A stretch of 38,556 nt of DNA, from positions 1-38,556 of the forward strand of contig AAVV01000019.1 of NCBI GenBank assembly GCA_000169115.1, written 5' to 3'. The notes under the pieces were generated by a model that saw only the letters and a program-made list of their open reading frames with translations, was not told the origin of the DNA and did not search any database. This document shows, piece after piece, positions 8,686 through 18,029 of this stretch. Each line of letters starts with the position of its first letter. Position 1 is the first letter of the stretch. The translations under genes were made by a program, and so were the position numbers. The stretch comes from a marine gamma proteobacterium HTCC2080. Lineage in GTDB: Bacteria; Pseudomonadota; Gammaproteobacteria; Pseudomonadales; Halieaceae.

Positions 8686-8702
8686 CACCTCAATTAACAC
8701 CT
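8674..8702 (+). repeat. 12-bp tandem duplication across the TetR gene stop codon
   Basis: Two near-identical 12-bp units, CACCTCAATTAG and CACCTCAATTAA, are followed by a third partial CACCT. The first unit carries the TAG stop and the second an in-frame TAA, so the duplication leaves a backup stop. It looks like a recent slippage event with no coding effect. Confidence 0.7.
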
Positions 8703-8796
8703 AGGCGCGTAGCTGGTGTGTGGCTACTTACCCTTTTGAACTATCCCACGAAGGTTTAAACAAAGCCGCAGACTTGGCATCTTGGATAAATGCGTT

Positions 8797-9365
8797 TTAA
8801 CGACTGATGTTATTGGGCGGAACGTAATCAAAAATAAAATTAACGCGACCTTCACTACCCTTGTTCATTACGCTGTGCTGCTTCTGATTGTTAATTTCAT
8901 AGACATTACCAATTTGCATACGCTGCGGGCGTCCATCAATCATAAAGCGCACCCGTGGGTTGCTGGATATCGGAATATGAATACGGTGACCGTGATGGAA
9001 GGACGGATGCTTATCGTTGTGGGGTTTAATAACGCCACCCGCCTGTAACCTTGCGGCCATGGCGCGAATAATCGTGCCGCCTGGCGGATAGTGATCCTCT
9101 AAAATTTGTGCATCAGAGGCACCGCCTCTTCGGCGAGTAAATCCCAACCCACTTCTTTGGATACTTCAATATTAGGCCAGCCATGCCCATCGGTGAATAC
9201 CAGCACCACCGACTGGGTGTGCGCATGCACTTCGTACTCGAGCTGACGAAACTCGTTGCCTGCCCAAGCTTCCTCGGGTAGAGCCAATATTTTGTCGCGC
9301 AGAGGCTCAATGGTATAAGACCCTAAGTCTTTTATGGGTACGCCAATATCCATGGTCACCAACAA
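8797..9365 (-). pseudogene. Aspartyl/asparaginyl beta-hydroxylase-like gene, frameshifted
   Basis: Two overlapping frames together encode one protein of ~190 residues of the aspartyl/asparaginyl beta-hydroxylase family, a 2-oxoglutarate Fe(II) oxygenase. The first frame runs from about 9365/9353 to a stop at 9099-9101 and ends VPLMHKF. The second continues with ILEDHYPPGG, the metal/cosubstrate segment GGVIKPHNDKHPSF, RIHIP and a later His in HSVMN, ending at 8797. One extra base in the A/T run at 9101-9107 would join them as PLMHKILEDHYPP. It is either a recent single-base deletion or a sequencing error. A GTG at 9359 (AGGA 7 nt upstream) or the ATG at 9353 may be the start. All catalytic residues are intact in the second part, so decay, if real, is recent. 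Confidence 0.8.
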
Positions 9366-9491
9366 TTCCTAGTTAATGTGTGATGATGGCGGCTATTCAG
9401 ATGACGATCAAGTTAGGTAACCCTTAAGATCCACTCAAACGACAATGACAATTAAGGTGCTTCAGTACCTACAAGCGACCAAGGAGTTACC

Positions 9492-10799
9492 GTGCAGCGA
9501 GCTATCCTCTTTTCTCTATCGTTAATGCTTCTGGCACCAACAGTCATTGCAGAGCGATTGGCTCTGGTACCTGATGCTCTCATCGACGGGCTCAGTGACA
9601 AGCCACAAAAAAATCGGGCAGTCTTGATCGAGGGAGACACCATCGTCGATGTGGTCAACGTTGACACACTGACACCCGATGTCCGCCAGATAACACTGCC
9701 GGGGCAAACCTTGATGCCGGGCTTAATCAACGGACACGAACATCCGCTGATTTATGGTGATAATTATCAGAACGTCCATTTATCGGGTTCCTCTGCTTAC
9801 AAAACCCTACTAGGGCTCGCGGCGCTGCAAGGCATGCTGCAACACGGCTGGACGACGGTAAGAGTAATGGGTGACGCCGACGTCTATTTCGGTAATCAGG
9901 ATATCGCCCGGGCGGTCAGTGAAGGCGTACACCAAGCACCGCGTATTACCGGAGCTGGCCACTATTTATCGATCACTGGGGGTGGCGGAGATATCAACTA
10001 TCTCTCTCCCGAACAAGCCATGATCAGCGACGGCTATATTGTTGATGGCGCCATGGAAGTGCGCCGCGCCGTGCGGCGAGAGATCAAATTTGGGTCTGAC
10101 TGGATCAAGATTTTAGTCACTGGTGCCTTTCACTCGGTGGGCGACGACCCCAAAAACGTTGCCTTCAGTCCCGACGAACTCGCTGAGGCAGTGGCAGAAG
10201 CTAATAGGCACGGCGTACCCGTGGCGGCCCATGCCCATGCCAACGCTGGCATCAATCAGGCCATTGAAGCCGGTGTGCGCTCTATAGAGCACGGCACGTA
10301 TCTGGACGCGCATTCGATAGAGCTGATGGTCGAGCACGGTACTTTTCTGGTGCCCACCATATACGTCGGTGATTATTACGCCGGTACCGATAAATTGCTG
10401 GCGCAAGAAAAAAACGACGACGTTTATCTCAATTACCGCGACGAGTGGCTGAGCTTAATAGGGCAGGCCCATCGCGCGGGGGTCAAAGTGGTGGTGGGTT
10501 CTGATCTCGGTGGCTACAACATTGATCCCAGAGCCTACGCTCGTGAGATTGCCGTGCTAACAGAAGCCGGCCTATCTCCTATGGCGGCAATTAAAGCAGC
10601 AACCTCGGTCGCAGCAGATATGCTTCAGTGGAGCGGGCAAGTAGGTTCGGTACAGGCCGGGCGATGGGCGGATCTTATTGCTGTTTCCGGAAATCCTCTC
10701 ACTGATCTGTCATTACTTGAGAACCCAGCGTTTGTGATGAAAGGCGGGGAAATCGTACGCTGGGATGAGGCACCACAACAAAGTGCGTCGTACCCCTAG
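9492..10799 (+). CDS. Exported metal-dependent amidohydrolase (imidazolonepropionase/prolidase-like)
   Basis: A 435-residue hydrolase with a signal peptide ending near VIAER, so it is probably periplasmic. The amidohydrolase-superfamily metal centre is complete: His82-x-His84 (NGHEH), Lys206 (DWIKILVTG, likely carboxylated), His247 (AAHAHA), His267 (SIEHG) and Asp338 (GSDLGG). This arrangement fits the subgroup that includes bacterial Xaa-Pro/Xaa-Arg dipeptidases and imidazolonepropionase-like enzymes. It should hydrolyse an amide or peptide bond; the substrate is unknown. The GTG start has AAGGAG at 9481-9486, 5 nt before it. It is a single gene between a broken hydroxylase and a facing MFS carrier, 37 bp from the latter. 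Confidence 0.85.
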   Translation: MQRAILFSLSLMLLAPTVIAERLALVPDALIDGLSDKPQKNRAVLIEGDTIVDVVNVDTLTPDVRQITLPGQTLMPGLINGHEHPLIYGDNYQNVHLSGSSAYKTLLGLAALQGMLQHGWTTVRVMGDADVYFGNQDIARAVSEGVHQAPRITGAGHYLSITGGGGDINYLSPEQAMISDGYIVDGAMEVRRAVRREIKFGSDWIKILVTGAFHSVGDDPKNVAFSPDELAEAVAEANRHGVPVAAHAHANAGINQAIEAGVRSIEHGTYLDAHSIELMVEHGTFLVPTIYVGDYYAGTDKLLAQEKNDDVYLNYRDEWLSLIGQAHRAGVKVVVGSDLGGYNIDPRAYAREIAVLTEAGLSPMAAIKAATSVAADMLQWSGQVGSVQAGRWADLIAVSGNPLTDLSLLENPAFVMKGGEIVRWDEAPQQSASYP

Positions 10800-10835
10800 C
10801 GCTACGCTATCGGCCACATGAAAGCAGGCAATCAA

Positions 10836-12011
10836 TTACTGGGGCGATGCCGCAGTACGCGTACGGGTGGCTAAATAGCTGAGCGTGTAGATCAGCAATG
10901 CTGTCGCCGAAGCACCGGCACAAAGAATAAATATGCCGTCATACCCAGCGCCCCTTTCCAGCAAAAATGACGCCACGAGGGGACCCAGCATTTGACCTAG
11001 ACCCTGAGCGCCGGGAATAAAGGCCGCGGCACTGCCCGTTCGATCTGCGGCAGAGACCCCTCCCATTTGGTAGACGTCGATAAATATCCAGAGAAAATTA
11101 AACATCGCGACGCTGAGGATGAAATATCCGGCAGAGACATCAACGGCGAGCAATCCCACGGCAATTACCATCAATACGAAGGTCACCAGAACGGGTCGAT
11201 CGTGATCAAAATGTCGAAGCACATACATTGCCCCGAAACAGCCGACAAATGACAACAGCACACTCCAGGAAATCACCTGAGCGGCCCAATCACCATCGAG
11301 TCCACCGGCCTCCGCCGCGAGCTCAATATTGGACCAATAAGCGCCAATGTTGACGTACGCGACAACGATCGCAAAAATACCAACCCACGCCAAAGCACCG
11401 GGGCGCTGTTCGTCACTGGCTATTGCAAACTCGGGCCTGGCCTGTTTCTGAGACGGCATGAAACCCACAAACGGTAGTGTCACGACGTAGGTCGCAATAA
11501 AGAAAATATAAATACCCGTCATGCTCAAATGAGGTATCAGCTGCAACTCGATAAACTGCGAAAACGCAAAAGCCAGCAACATCCAATTAAAGGCTTCCCG
11601 AGGCTTAGAGCGAGCCCCCAGACCCGCCACAGCGACAGCGGTGTAAAGTCCGGCACCGAAGCCTGCCAATGTTCGCAGAATCAGCATCGCCGAGTAGTCG
11701 GTAAAGTAAATGCATAGCCAGTTAGCGGCTATGGCAATGGCAATGCCGGCATAAATCAGAGCACGCCGACCTAATCGACTTATGAGAAAGCTCACCGCCA
11801 CCGATCCTAAAAAAAGACCTAACAGATCCGAGGAAGCCACGCGGTTCACCTCGACATCACTAAAACCCAGCTGATCCACCCAAGCGCTGTTTATAGCTGG
11901 CAAAGCAACAAGCACGCTATAACCCACCAGCGCCATGTAAAGGCTGAGTAAAAATGTGCCTTTACTATCAAAAGGATTTTGACTGGCCGTCGAGCTATCT
12001 GCTGTGGGCAT
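10836..12011 (-). CDS. MFS transporter
   Basis: A 391-residue polytopic inner-membrane protein with about twelve hydrophobic segments and the short loop signature SRLGRRALIY between helices 2 and 3, typical of the major facilitator superfamily. It starts at ATG 12011. No specific subfamily is recognised, so import or export and the substrate stay open. It is divergent from the TPR-sulfotransferase gene, with 150 bp between them, and convergent with the amidohydrolase. Confidence 0.8.
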   Translation of the reverse strand: MPTADSSTASQNPFDSKGTFLLSLYMALVGYSVLVALPAINSAWVDQLGFSDVEVNRVASSDLLGLFLGSVAVSFLISRLGRRALIYAGIAIAIAANWLCIYFTDYSAMLILRTLAGFGAGLYTAVAVAGLGARSKPREAFNWMLLAFAFSQFIELQLIPHLSMTGIYIFFIATYVVTLPFVGFMPSQKQARPEFAIASDEQRPGALAWVGIFAIVVAYVNIGAYWSNIELAAEAGGLDGDWAAQVISWSVLLSFVGCFGAMYVLRHFDHDRPVLVTFVLMVIAVGLLAVDVSAGYFILSVAMFNFLWIFIDVYQMGGVSAADRTGSAAAFIPGAQGLGQMLGPLVASFLLERGAGYDGIFILCAGASATALLIYTLSYLATRTRTAASPQ

Positions 12012-12161
12012 TAACGCCTATCCTTAGCACGATGCTGTGAGTTAGATGACAGACACTCTGGCACTGACATCAACGTATAGCAACCGCAGATCATGCCGCT
12101 GGGCGGGAAATCTGGCACACTACACACGGCCTTAATTTGATGTTCAGGAGCTCGCTTCATT

Positions 12162-14159
12162 ATGGTATCGCAACACCCGAAACGTATCTTTGACCGAGCA
12201 GTTGAGCTCGTCAAAGGCGGTGCTCGGCAAGAAGCCGAAGCGTTGTGCCGCCAAGCCCTGGAGCAAAATCCGGGTGACATCAATTTTGTTGCCCTCTTGG
12301 GCTGGATTCTCGCTGAGAGTAATAAGCTAGAGGAAGCCGAAGAGTTGTTAACCCGTGCGGTGCGCACGACACCGGGCAATGCCAAAGCTCAGGAAGACTT
12401 GGGTACCGTACTTTTGAATCTCAACCGCCCTGAGGAAGCCCTAAGTCATCTCGAACGGGCAAGAGAATTGCGTCCACCTAACGCCCCTTTATTGAGCAAA
12501 CTGGGTGGCGCCTACCAAAAGCTTGGCCGCCTTCAAGAGGCTGATGCAGTTCTCAAGCAGGCCGCGTCAATGTCCCCGGTGCAAGCCAAGTTAGAAGAGG
12601 CAACCCGTTTATTCATTGCCGGTAAATTTAGGGAATCGGAAAAGCTCACCCAAGCCCTAGTCCGTGAGAATCCTGATAACGTCAACGCGGCATTATTGCT
12701 GGCAAGAATCGCCATCATGGCGAAATGTTTTGAGGATGCACGGGTTATTCTTGAGCGCATTACCCAGACCAAACCTCGCTTTGTAGCGGCCTGGCACGAC
12801 CTCGCTACCGTGCTTAAAGAGTTACATCATTACGAAGAGGCTGTTTCCATACTGGAAAACGCTGTCAGTATCGAGCCCAATAACGCCCTCACCCACTACT
12901 ACCACGGTGCGGCTTTGGCCATGGCGGCCAGACCTCAAGACGCTGTCGATGCCTACCGCACTGCTGTAGCACTCGATGCCAAAATACCAGGGGCGCACAT
13001 CGGGCTCGGCCACGTTCTTAAGACGGTGGGGGACCAAGAAGGCGGCATCGAAGCCTACCGCCAAGCCATTGAGCTCAGGCCCAATTTTGGCGAAACCTAT
13101 TACAGCCTCTCCAATCTGAAGACCTTTCGCTTCCAAAGCAGCGAAATTGAAGATATGCAAACGCGCCTAGCGAACGACAAGCTACCCGTTGACTGCCGGG
13201 TTCACTTTGCGTTCTCAATCGGCAAGGCATTTGAAGACGAAAAGCAGTACGACAACGCCTTTGAGCACTACGCCCTGGCCAATCGACTTCACCGAGATAG
13301 CATTGCCTACGATCCGGTTCAGACCGAGGTCGCCCACCGACGCATGTGCGAAATTTTTGATGATGAGTTTTTTGCTCGCCATCGCGCGGGTGGCTATGGC
13401 TGCGAAAAATCAGACCCAATCTTTATCGTAGGCCTACCCCGCTCTGGGTCAACGTTATTAGAGCAAATTCTCGCCAGTCACTCCCAGGTGGATGGCACCA
13501 GTGAGCTTCCTGATATTTCAATGATCGCCCAAGGTCTCACGGAACCTAAAACGGGTCGAGTTTTCCCAAGCTGTATGACAGATATAGCACCAGAGGAATT
13601 AGCCCGGCTGGGGCAGCAGTACCTGACGCAGATCCAGCGGCACCGGGGAAACAGCCCCTTCTTCACTGATAAGATGCCCAATAACTTTGCTTACACCGGC
13701 TTTATTAAGGCGATTCTTCCCAACGCTAAAATTATTGATGCCCGACGCCATCCCATGGATAGCTGCTTCGGTTCTTTCAAGCAGCATTTTGCGAAGGGGC
13801 AAACCTTCACCTACGACCTTTTTGAGCTGGGTGAGTTTTACCTTGAGTACGACCTAATGATGGCGCATTGGAACAAGGTATTACCGGGGCAGGTATTGCG
13901 AGTTCAGTATGAGAATGTAGTAGAAAATCTCGAAGACGAGGTAAAACGCATTCTGACCTTTTGCGAATTGCCCTTCGAGGAGGGCTGCGTGAATTTTCAT
14001 GAAACCGAGCGTGCGGTTCGAACGGCGAGTTCCGAACAAGTGCGCCAACCCATTTACAAAGGGGCACTCGCCACCTGGAAGCGTTTTGGAACCCACCTCG
14101 ATGAGCTGCGGGAAATACTGAGCCCCGTGCTTCCTGAAGAAGACAGATTGAACAGCTGA
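12162..14159 (+). CDS. TPR-repeat sulfotransferase fusion protein
   Basis: A 665-residue protein in two parts. Residues ~5-320 are consecutive tetratricopeptide repeats (LGWILAESNKLEEAEELL, LGTVLLNLNRPEEALSHL, LGGAYQKLGRLQEADAVL and more). Residues ~415-650 are a sulfotransferase domain: the PAPS 5'-phosphosulfate loop GLPRSGSTLLEQIL at 424-437 and the 3'-phosphate region ARRHPMDSCFGS at 527-538. The enzyme should transfer sulfate from PAPS to a protein, glycan or small molecule bound through the TPR part. Such fusions are common in marine Proteobacteria but their acceptors are mostly unknown. AGGAG lies 11 nt before the ATG. The stop overlaps the next start by one base (TGATG). Confidence 0.88.
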   Translation: MVSQHPKRIFDRAVELVKGGARQEAEALCRQALEQNPGDINFVALLGWILAESNKLEEAEELLTRAVRTTPGNAKAQEDLGTVLLNLNRPEEALSHLERARELRPPNAPLLSKLGGAYQKLGRLQEADAVLKQAASMSPVQAKLEEATRLFIAGKFRESEKLTQALVRENPDNVNAALLLARIAIMAKCFEDARVILERITQTKPRFVAAWHDLATVLKELHHYEEAVSILENAVSIEPNNALTHYYHGAALAMAARPQDAVDAYRTAVALDAKIPGAHIGLGHVLKTVGDQEGGIEAYRQAIELRPNFGETYYSLSNLKTFRFQSSEIEDMQTRLANDKLPVDCRVHFAFSIGKAFEDEKQYDNAFEHYALANRLHRDSIAYDPVQTEVAHRRMCEIFDDEFFARHRAGGYGCEKSDPIFIVGLPRSGSTLLEQILASHSQVDGTSELPDISMIAQGLTEPKTGRVFPSCMTDIAPEELARLGQQYLTQIQRHRGNSPFFTDKMPNNFAYTGFIKAILPNAKIIDARRHPMDSCFGSFKQHFAKGQTFTYDLFELGEFYLEYDLMMAHWNKVLPGQVLRVQYENVVENLEDEVKRILTFCELPFEEGCVNFHETERAVRTASSEQVRQPIYKGALATWKRFGTHLDELREILSPVLPEEDRLNS

Positions 14160-15097
14160 TGCCGAAATTACCCAAGTTTATTGCGACATCGGTGGTCAGG
14201 GGTTCTGAAAAGGGCCAAAGTCATGGTGGTGTTTTCCTCATCGACTTTGATAACCAGCAGGTAGACCAGAAGATAGACTGGAATACCGGTGACATTGACT
14301 TCTCGGGTCGGGGCTGGGACCGCGGGCTTCGCGGCATCGAGTTTACCGACGATGAGCTCTGGATTGCGGCCAGCGACGAACTGTTTTGCTACACCCCTGA
14401 CTTTCAGCTGGTTGGTTCATACCGAAACCCCTACTTACGCCACTGCCATGAGATTAGCCGGCGCGACCATTTGCTTTTTCTCACCTCTACCGGCTTCGAT
14501 TCACTTCTAGCCTTCAATCTGAATACACGGGAATTCGTCTGGGGCGTTTATTTCTCAAAAGACGGCCGTCAATGGGTGGCACAAGCCTTTGACCCGAGGG
14601 TACAGGGAGGGCCTGCCTTCACAAATTCGTACCACATCAATATGGTCAAAGTTAACCAAGATGGTATCTATTTAAGCGGGCTCAACACCCAGGCACTGCT
14701 GGCGCTATCGGCAGACCTAGCAGTTACCGAGTTCTGCAACCTTCCCAAGGGTTGTCATAACGCTCAGCCTTTTGAAGACGGTGTGCTGTTTAACGACACC
14801 GGGGCAGACGTGGTGCGCTATGTCTCCCCCAACGCACAGGGCTGTGCCGTACCGGTACCCGGCTTTGATCCTGAAACACTCGAGTATCGCGGCGTCGATG
14901 ACAGCCGAATTGCTCGCCAAGGCTTCGGCCGGGGCCTGTGCGTCGTTAATGATCAATTGGTTGCAGCGGGCTCTAGTCCCTCTACCGTTGCTATTGTTGA
15001 TGTCATAGCAGGCAAGCGCCTGACAGCCGTCAATCTAACTCTTGATATCCGCAACGCTATCCATGGTCTGGAATGCTGGCCCCATCGTTGGTCGTGA
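14159..15097 (+). CDS. Uncharacterised protein, possibly beta-propeller (DUF4915/TIGR03032-like)
   Basis: A 312-residue soluble protein without signal peptide. It is rich in short strand-turn units (GVFLIDFD, LWIAASDELFCYTPDF, LLFLTSTGFDSLLAFN, IYLSGLN, GVLFNDTG, LVAAGSSPSTVAIVD), as in a beta-propeller. It has conserved-looking His-containing motifs (RHCHEI, SYHIN, KGCHNAQP, IHGLECWP). The pattern recalls the TIGR03032/DUF4915 group, an assignment from memory and not certain. Its ATG shares one base with the TGA of the sulfotransferase gene, so the two are translationally coupled and made together. It may bind, modify or present the sulfotransferase substrate. A strong terminator follows 38 bp after the stop. 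Confidence 0.65.
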   Translation: MPKLPKFIATSVVRGSEKGQSHGGVFLIDFDNQQVDQKIDWNTGDIDFSGRGWDRGLRGIEFTDDELWIAASDELFCYTPDFQLVGSYRNPYLRHCHEISRRDHLLFLTSTGFDSLLAFNLNTREFVWGVYFSKDGRQWVAQAFDPRVQGGPAFTNSYHINMVKVNQDGIYLSGLNTQALLALSADLAVTEFCNLPKGCHNAQPFEDGVLFNDTGADVVRYVSPNAQGCAVPVPGFDPETLEYRGVDDSRIARQGFGRGLCVVNDQLVAAGSSPSTVAIVDVIAGKRLTAVNLTLDIRNAIHGLECWPHRWS

Positions 15098-15128
15098 AAC
15101 GTCGCTGTTCTGAATAATCGCAGGTCAT

Positions 15129-15157
15129 AAAAAAAGGGCGCCAAAGGCGCCCTTTTT
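15129..15157. terminator. Bidirectional rho-independent terminator
   Basis: A 7-bp GC-only stem, GGGCGCC (15136-15142) and GGCGCCC (15146-15152), with an AAA loop, is flanked by seven A on the left and five T on the right. It can end transcripts from both the sulfotransferase pair (+) and the TonB-dependent receptor (-), which converge here. Confidence 0.92.
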
Positions 15158-15174
15158 CTGTCAGTCGTTGCAGC

Positions 15175-17583
15175 CTAGAAGGCTTTTCTGACCGTTAGTG
15201 AGTAGTTCCTGGGCCGAATAACCGAAGAACTGTTGCGCCCCCAGACGGTATCAAAATCACTGGTATCTTGATAAGTAATACCGCGCTCATCGGTCAGGTT
15301 ACTAAAGCGCAGCTGGGCCTGCCAATCACCACTCTCGAAGGACAAAATGGCATCGGTAATGTCGTAATCGCCCTGGACACGCTGGGGTGACGTGAAGCCA
15401 TCGGTCAGCTGGTTCAGCGACTCACCCACATAGCTGTGTTGCAAGCGAACACCTACTTCACCGCCAAACATATTGATGCCTGAGTAGTCGGCATAGAGGT
15501 AATAGCTGGTATCGGCAAACAACGGCAGGCTTGATTGAGCTTGCAAGCCCGAGGGTACTTTGCCGCCTTGAGCACGAGGTTCATCATAGAACTCCTGGCC
15601 ATTGACATAAGCATCTTGAATATCAGTCAGGTTTACCCCAATTTCCAGGTTCTCAGTGACCAGTGCCTTGAGCTCAAAATCGAAGCCCTTAACCGTAGCG
15701 TTGCCCACGTTACCCACCACAATCTGGAAGGGAATATTGCCGTATAGCGGATCGCCATTTTCATCTTGCACACTGAAGGTGCCCAGCGCGTTACTGGGGT
15801 CCACCACCTCAATCTGCATGTCATTCCACTTCATGGTGTAGTAGACCGCGTTAAACACGACGCGACCATCGAAGAACGATGACTTCAGACCAAACTCGGT
15901 ATTTTCAAGAATATCTGACTGGTAATCGACAGGAAGTGTTGGGCCGCCTCGGTCCAGACCGCGACCCCGGTTAGTACCACCCACCCGGAAGCCCTCGGAA
16001 TAAACGCCGTAGACCATCACGTCTTCGAGCACCTGTAACTCAAGACCATACTTTGGAATGAAACCATCATCCGAGGCGGTTCGGTTGGGCAGCTGCTGAT
16101 CCACTCGGGCGTCAGGGCGCTCCACCGTGTAGCTCAACTCACGATCCACTTCGTACCATCGGCCTCCAAGTATGGCCGTTAATCGATCCTCAATAAGAAC
16201 AACATCCATCTCACCAAAAACGGCTTTATCAGTTCTGTCGGTCGCTTGGTAAGAGTTCCACCAAGCATCGGTGGGGGCAATACCCGGGTAGTAGTAGCTC
16301 CAGGTCTCGAATGCCGTGGAGTTACGATAGTCATCTACGTAGGTATAAAAGTCCCAAAACTCTTCAGACTCCTGCCAAAAACCGCCCAGTGTCCAGTTAA
16401 TTCGATCAGTACTACCCGACAGGCGTATTTCCTGAGTCAGGCTTTCATTGTTTTGGTCGTTAACGAGGTAGCCCGTGGGGTCCAAACCAAAATCGTAAGT
16501 TGCATAGCCGTAATAAAGGCCGAAGGCATAGTGAAAATAAGCCGCGTAAGACTGAGTGTCGTGAACATATAAGGTATCTCGATCGTAATACGACGTCGCT
16601 GACACCAACTGAGCAAAACCTAGGTCGCCTTCTATCACCAGACTGGTTTGCAACCACTCATCGGTGCGTGTTTCTTGGACAAATTTGATGGTCTCAAGGT
16701 CACCGACGCTGGGGTCGTAATCATTGAAGCCATCAGACTCGAGATCCTGATAGTTTGCCGTCGCAGTGACGCTCCAGTTATCGTTAACCAGCCAGCGAAT
16801 CGACGCGCGAGCCCCGAGCCAGTTCACCTCATTAATATCTTCACCGACCATACCGCTGTTGTCTTTCTGGCCACCCAAGCCTGAACCAAAGACATCATCG
16901 ACAACGGTGCTGCCCAAAACGTTATCAATAAATCCGGCATCCCGGGCACTGAAACCCGCCAGCCTGATCGCGACAGAATCGCTCAAGGGTATGTTAACGG
17001 CACCATCTAATTCATAGCCGGTTCCGCCATCTGAAGTGCTGGAAACACCGGCACCGATATTCGCACTAAAGGCATCGGGATCGGGCTTGTTGGTGATCAC
17101 TCGAATAGCACCACTTTGTGATGATGCGCCATAGAGTGTGGACTGTGGGCCTGCTAATGCCTCAATACGGGCAAGATCGACGGGGTAAATATCGGGCGCC
17201 ATCGAGGTCATCGACATGGGCTGTTCGTCGAGGTAAATAGCAGCGGTAGGATCAACTAAGAAGCCGCCCCCGTCACTCACACCACGGAAGACGATGGTGT
17301 TCTGGCCGGGGGAAGTGGTCTGAATGTTTAAGCCCGCGACTTGTCGGGAAAAGTCTTCAAGGGTGGTAATACCCTGCTTCTGAATGTCTTCGCCGGAGAG
17401 TGACTGCACCATCATTGGGATGTCTTGGGAAGATTCTGCCCGTTGACGTGCGGTTACAACAACTTCCTCTAATTCAGCACTAAAGGTCATACCCGGGGCG
17501 GTTGCGCCGATCGCGGCGGCAACGCCCGCGGCGATGGCTGAAGGGTGAAAACGACTGTCTTTCTTTGATAAGTCAGATGTCAT
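15175..17583 (-). CDS. TonB-dependent outer-membrane receptor
   Basis: An 802-residue outer-membrane transporter energised by TonB. It has an N-terminal export segment (~10-36), a TonB-box-like stretch EEVVVTAR at 39-46, a plug domain (~50-170, including IVFRGVSDGGG and PQSTLYGASSQSGAIRVITNKP), and a long beta-barrel rich in aromatic residues ending in ...LTVRKAF with terminal Phe. The sequence type is the broad Sphingomonas/OM60-like receptor group whose substrates (often hydrophobic organics, glycans or complexed compounds) are rarely known. AAGGGA lies before the ATG. It is transcribed alone; the 446-bp leader region holds two CGTTG/CAACG dyads that could be operator sites. The downstream end is closed by the terminator at 15129-15157. 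Confidence 0.92.
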   Translation of the reverse strand: MTSDLSKKDSRFHPSAIAAGVAAAIGATAPGMTFSAELEEVVVTARQRAESSQDIPMMVQSLSGEDIQKQGITTLEDFSRQVAGLNIQTTSPGQNTIVFRGVSDGGGFLVDPTAAIYLDEQPMSMTSMAPDIYPVDLARIEALAGPQSTLYGASSQSGAIRVITNKPDPDAFSANIGAGVSSTSDGGTGYELDGAVNIPLSDSVAIRLAGFSARDAGFIDNVLGSTVVDDVFGSGLGGQKDNSGMVGEDINEVNWLGARASIRWLVNDNWSVTATANYQDLESDGFNDYDPSVGDLETIKFVQETRTDEWLQTSLVIEGDLGFAQLVSATSYYDRDTLYVHDTQSYAAYFHYAFGLYYGYATYDFGLDPTGYLVNDQNNESLTQEIRLSGSTDRINWTLGGFWQESEEFWDFYTYVDDYRNSTAFETWSYYYPGIAPTDAWWNSYQATDRTDKAVFGEMDVVLIEDRLTAILGGRWYEVDRELSYTVERPDARVDQQLPNRTASDDGFIPKYGLELQVLEDVMVYGVYSEGFRVGGTNRGRGLDRGGPTLPVDYQSDILENTEFGLKSSFFDGRVVFNAVYYTMKWNDMQIEVVDPSNALGTFSVQDENGDPLYGNIPFQIVVGNVGNATVKGFDFELKALVTENLEIGVNLTDIQDAYVNGQEFYDEPRAQGGKVPSGLQAQSSLPLFADTSYYLYADYSGINMFGGEVGVRLQHSYVGESLNQLTDGFTSPQRVQGDYDITDAILSFESGDWQAQLRFSNLTDERGITYQDTSDFDTVWGRNSSSVIRPRNYSLTVRKAF

Positions 17584-18029
17584 GACTGGGTCCCTTAAAT
17601 AACTCGTTGTTTTTCAACGTATTTTTTGTCTGTTATAACACCTAGGGCCACTTACATGCCCTTAAATAACGGTGCTCATAGCCCACGTCATCGATGATTT
17701 AACAACGACCCATGGCATTCAACCTTAGTTTTACAACGTTGCAACGGGGAATGCACGGTAAAAATTAATAGAGTTTGCTAAGTTGTGAAAGGCCTCAACA
17801 CTCGACTTCATGGCACAAAATCGCCGCTCTAACCTCAGCCACACGTTATACAGCTCAAGAATGTTGAATAAACCACATCAAACCTCAGGCAGCACTGCGC
17901 TTTAAGGCGACATTGCCCTATTAAAAATGGCCACCGTTTCCAGGGTTTTAAACGTCTGGGGCTGCACCAAAATTTCGTCATTTCGTGGCAAGCGCTCTGC
18001 CTGTAAGAGCCATCAGTTCCTATGTGATT
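17584..18029. promoter_or_regulatory. Non-coding leader region of the TonB-dependent receptor
   Basis: No credible gene is seen in these 446 bp. A perfect palindrome CGTTGCAACG lies at 17737-17746, overlapping CAACGTTG at 17734-17741. A second dyad, CGTTG-TTTTT-CAACG, lies at 17605-17619, just before the receptor start. The shared CGTTG/CAACG half-sites suggest binding of one dimeric regulator at two places. A TATAAC-like -10 element on the minus strand near 17636 could drive the receptor, but I see no good -35. Confidence 0.35.

Noticed and set aside
8702-8740. Terminator after the TetR gene (GTAGC...GCTAC)
   Set aside because: The stem is only 5 bp with a 9-nt loop and no proper T-run.
8782-9048. 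Rightward 88-codon frame opposite the beta-hydroxylase remnant
   Set aside because: It is antisense to sequence clearly coding for the hydroxylase metal site.
9099-9110. Programmed -1 ribosomal frameshifting in the beta-hydroxylase gene
   Set aside because: The junction CAC AAA TTT TAG does not form a proper X XXY YYZ slippery heptamer in the reading frame, and this family is not known for recoding.
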